Assembly: GCA_030268105.1 (NCBI GenBank)
Contig: BSDZ01000040.1
Span: forward strand, 186,001-250,000
Length of the DNA stretch: 64,000 bases
Reading direction: 5' to 3'
Origin: Volvox africanus
Lineage: Eukaryota > Chlorophyta > Chlorophyceae > Chlamydomonadales > Volvocaceae
Shown: positions 61,212 through 64,000 of the stretch, one piece after another
Numbering within the stretch: position 1 is the stretch's first letter
How the letters are laid out: each line of letters starts with the position of its first letter
The notes under the pieces: model-generated
Database searches by the model: none
The model's input: only the letters and a program-made list of their open reading frames with translations
Told to the model about the DNA's origin: nothing
Made by a program: the position numbers and the translations under genes

Positions 61212-64000
61212 ATGCGTTGCATGAAACAGCGCTGTTGGTTGCTCGGACCTAGACCAACGCCCCACAGCAGCTCCAGCCCCGACAAAGCATGGTACCATCA
61301 AAGGGTGACACAATCCAAAGTTGCAACGAAATTATTAATGATGCTTTGGTTTCTGTTATCAGCATGTGCATGGCCGACTTCCGCGACAACTATGAAAGGC
61401 GTTGGTGAGTCTCTCATTGCTTAATGTCTTCTTTTACTATTGATTAAGTATTAACAATATGATATATATTCAGGGAAATACCTCTGAGATAGGAAAATAA
61501 TATAAGTGACGGTACCTAGGTTTATTGCGCTATAAGACGAAGCGTGGCCTGAAATATAACCTTTTTAAAATTTATTTTTATACCCACATTTCTCTGCTTT
61601 CTTATGGGATACAAGTAAAGAGATTTCAGAGGGAAGCAAGGTGGTGAAGAGCTCTGGCTTGTTCGGCCAAAACTTCAATTCAAGTCGTGATATAGAAAAT
61701 ATAATGTATTTGTCAATAATTTAATAATCTTCTGACTATCTTACAAATGTTGCCTGGGTTCATTTACGAGATCGGACAGCCGCATAACGGATTGATTGTG
61801 ACTTCTCAGTGAATGGTCTGTGTGACAGGTGTGAGAAGTCCACGCCCACCATTTGGTCGTGCGCTCACATAGTCGCACACAAACACCGTACAGATATGCA
61901 CATATATTACTTACCCTTTCATTCGGCTTTCCTGGACTTCACAATGTGACCACCCTGCAGCAGGTACGGCATCTTCGGCGGAAGGTTTCACGGAAAGCGC
62001 CCAACTGCGGCGTGACGGGGTGAAGGACCCAGCGACAATAGTGGCGGCGGTGGGCTCAAATTCAAATAATAGCAGCCACTACGACAGGGGAGACGCGGGG
62101 AATCTTCCTTCCTCAAATCAACTGATAGCGTCTATAGTAGATGGTGGTTTCCCGGTGCTGGATCGACGGCTTCAAGAACGCACGAATGCAAAATACGAGA
62201 TGCCGCTAAAAGCATCGCCTTCCCCACGTCTGCCGCCACCACCACCACCATCACCACCTCCGCCATCACCGTCGCCAACGCCGCGACCTCCACCGCTACC
62301 AAAAATACCGCTATCACCGCCACAACCGCCATTGCCGCCACCGCCGCCGCCACCTCCACCTCCACCACCTCCGCCTCCTCCGCCACCATTGCCGCGAACG
62401 TCGCCACCTCAGCCTCCTCCGTGGCCAGCAAAGCGGCCTCCACCGCCGTCGCCACCGCCACCGCTATCACCGCCACAACCGCCATTCCCGCCACCGCCGC
62501 CGCCACCTCCACCACCGCCACCTCCGCCTCCTCCGCCACCATTGCCGCGAACGTCGCCACCTCAGCCTCCTCCGTGGCCAGCAAAGCGGCCTCCACCGCC
62601 GTCGCCACCGCCACCGCTATCACCGCCACAACCGCCATTGCCGCCACCGCCGCCGCCACCTCCACCACCGCCACCTCCGCCTCCTCCGCCACCGTTGCCG
62701 CGAACGTCGCCACCTCAGCCTCCTCCGTGGCCAGCAAAGCGGCCTCCACCGCCGCCGCCACCGCCACCGCTATCACCGCCACAACCGCCATTGCCGCCAC
62801 CGCCGCCGCCACCTCCACCACCGCCACCTCCGCCTCCTCCGCCACCATTGCCGCCGCTATTACCAGCGTCGCCATCATCGCCAACTCCATTGCCAACACC
62901 GCAAGCTCCACAGCTACCCAAAACACCGCTATCACCGCCACAACCGCCATTGCCACCACCGCCGCCGCCACCTCCACCACCACCGCCGCCGCCACCTCCG
63001 CCATCCTTACCGCCGACGTCGCCACCTCCGACACCTCCTTGGCCAACACCGCGACCTCCACAGCTGCCGCGAACACCGCTATCACCGCCACAACCGCCAT
63101 TGCCACCACCGCCGCCGCCACCTCCACCACCACCGCCGCCGCCACCTCCGCCACCCTTACCGCCGACGTCGCCACCTCCGACTCCTCCTTGGCCAACACC
63201 GCGACCTCCACAGCTGCCGCAAACACCGCTATCACCGCCACAACCGCCATTGCCACCACCGCCGCCGCCACCTCCACCACCACCGCCGCCGCCACCTCCG
63301 CCACCCTTACCACCGACGTCGCCACCTCCGACTCCTCCTTGGCCAACACCGCGACCTCCACAGCTGCCGCAAACACCGCTATCACCGCCGGCCCCACCTC
63401 CCGCACCGCCTCCATCTCCGTCGCCATCCCTTTCGCCTTTTCCAGCCCTGCCTCCCCCTTCTCTACCTCAACCTTTATCTCCCTTATCGCCTCCGCGCTC
63501 TCCCACCCCGCCTGACTCTCCGCCGTCTGCAACTCCTCCTCCATCACCCTTCCCACCCGCCCCTTTACCGCCTCCGCATCCTCCTTTGCCGCCAACGCCG
63601 GCCCCAACTACCGCACCGCCTCAATCTCAGTCGCCACCACTCTCGCCTCCTCCCTCCCCGTCCTCAACACCCTCACCGCCCACCTCTCCTCCCCTTTCAC
63701 AAGCATCTCCTTTACCGCCTCCACCCTCACCAATCCCGCCTGACTCTCCGCCGCCTCTATCGCCTCCTCCATCAACCTTACCATCCTCGCCTCTACCACC
63801 TCCGCCACCCCTTCCACCATCTGCCTCCCCATCTTCACCTCCCTCTCCGCCCCCCCATCCTCGCCTTCCACCATCTTCTCCCTTCCCGCATCCGCCCTCG
63901 CCAACCCCGGCTGACTCTCCGCCGCCTCAGACGCCTCCTCCGTCACCCTTACCACCCTCGCCTTCACCGCCTCCGCAAAGCCTTCCACAACCTCCCTCCC
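61212..64000 (+). CDS. Secreted proline-rich (hydroxyproline-rich type) glycoprotein, 5' part
   Basis: Cell-wall/extracellular-matrix type protein; its 3' end lies beyond the window. Exon 1 is 61212-61404 (an inner ATG at 61338 is an alternative start), exon 2 is 61961 to past 64000, and the phase 1 join keeps the frame open throughout. The segment [18 protein letters not shown] is a good signal peptide core. Then come ~85 ordinary residues with N-glycosylation sequons (NNSS) and no Cys, so not a pherophorin Cys domain. From about 62216 it is almost pure Pro with Ser, Leu, Gln, Thr and Ala: tandem units beginning [14 protein letters not shown] and containing [17 protein letters not shown]. 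After ~63390 it becomes irregular SPPP-type sequence. Family members are O-glycosylated on hydroxyproline. Exact type (extensin-like, pherophorin-like or matrix protease) is undecidable without the C-terminus. Confidence 0.8.
62311..63380. repeat. In-frame tandem repeat array, 153-nt then 150-nt units
   Basis: The landmark CTATCACCGCC recurs at about 62311, 62464, 62617, 62770, 62929, 63079, 63229 and 63379. Spacings are 153, 153, 153, 159, 150, 150 and 150. All are multiples of three, so the Pro frame is kept. There are two sub-families: the first carries CGTGGCCAGCAAAGCGG, the second GGCCAACACCGCGACC, with a hybrid unit between them. Confidence 0.95.

Noticed and set aside
62421..63515. 364-residue plus-strand Ala/Thr/Ser ORF
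   Set aside because: It is the shifted frame of the same repeat. It stops at CCTGACTCTCC phrases that the Pro frame reads through, and has no link to the signal-peptide exon.
62132..63607. 491-residue minus-strand Ala/Val/Glu ORF, and a second one at 63608-63988
   Set aside because: They mirror the CCN-rich repeats of the plus-strand Pro frame, are interrupted by a stop at 63608, and have no start context or splice support.

Overview
The window looks like nuclear DNA of a volvocine green alga (a Chlamydomonas/Volvox relative). The evidence is: intron-rich genes with short phase-matched exons; GC-rich coding exons beside AT-richer spacers; TGTAA-type polyadenylation motifs; very abundant microsatellites and minisatellites; Gly/Ala/Pro/Ser low-complexity insertions in proteins; two nucleus-encoded chloroplast proteins; and a hydroxyproline-rich cell-wall/ECM-type protein. 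I cannot name the species. All gene models below were assembled by eye from splice signals and reading phase, not from transcripts. In every complete multi-exon model the total coding length divides by three.

Layout. 1178-10179 (-): a 13-exon gene for a ~1650-residue low-complexity protein of unknown function with one conserved-looking central module. 11244-12903 (+): plastid ribosomal protein L4. 12904-18322: a 5.4 kb gene-poor, repeat-rich stretch. 18323-21645 (-): CHIP-type U-box/TPR E3 ubiquitin ligase, divergent across 374 bp from 22020-23277 (+), a MIP18/CIA2-family cytosolic Fe-S assembly factor. About 23877-24536 (-): unassigned candidate exons. 25131-27968 (-): nucleotide-sugar transporter of the TPT/URGT type, with a ~480 bp (TAA)n array in one intron. 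30022-32803 (+): plant-type CUE-domain protein. 34608-40206 (+): PPIL4-type cyclophilin with an RRM and an Arg/Asp/Glu-rich tail. 40207-45992: 5.8 kb with no recognised gene. 45993-47072 (-): single-exon thioredoxin-fold protein. 49224-58086 (+): chloroplast SRP54 in 17 exons. 58087-61211: spacer containing a long near-perfect hairpin. 61212 to the window end (+): 5' part of a secreted proline-rich glycoprotein built of ~50-residue tandem repeats.

The genes do not form one pathway. They are a typical eukaryotic neighbourhood: protein quality control (CHIP), Fe-S assembly (CIA2), nuclear RNA-linked cyclophilin (PPIL4), plastid translation and membrane targeting (PRPL4, cpSRP54), Golgi sugar import feeding glycan synthesis, and an extracellular glycoprotein that is the kind of product such sugars decorate. 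No rRNA, tRNA, CRISPR array or autonomous transposon gene was recognised.

The most notable non-gene signals are: the 75-bp-arm hairpin at 59200-59361; the in-frame 153/150-nt repeat array of the proline-rich protein; probable GC-AG introns; a recurring palindrome of the TGACCCATGGGTCA type; a short G-rich minisatellite found next to splice sites in three unrelated genes; and a ~150-bp repeat shared by the CHIP 3' flank and a PPIL4 intron.
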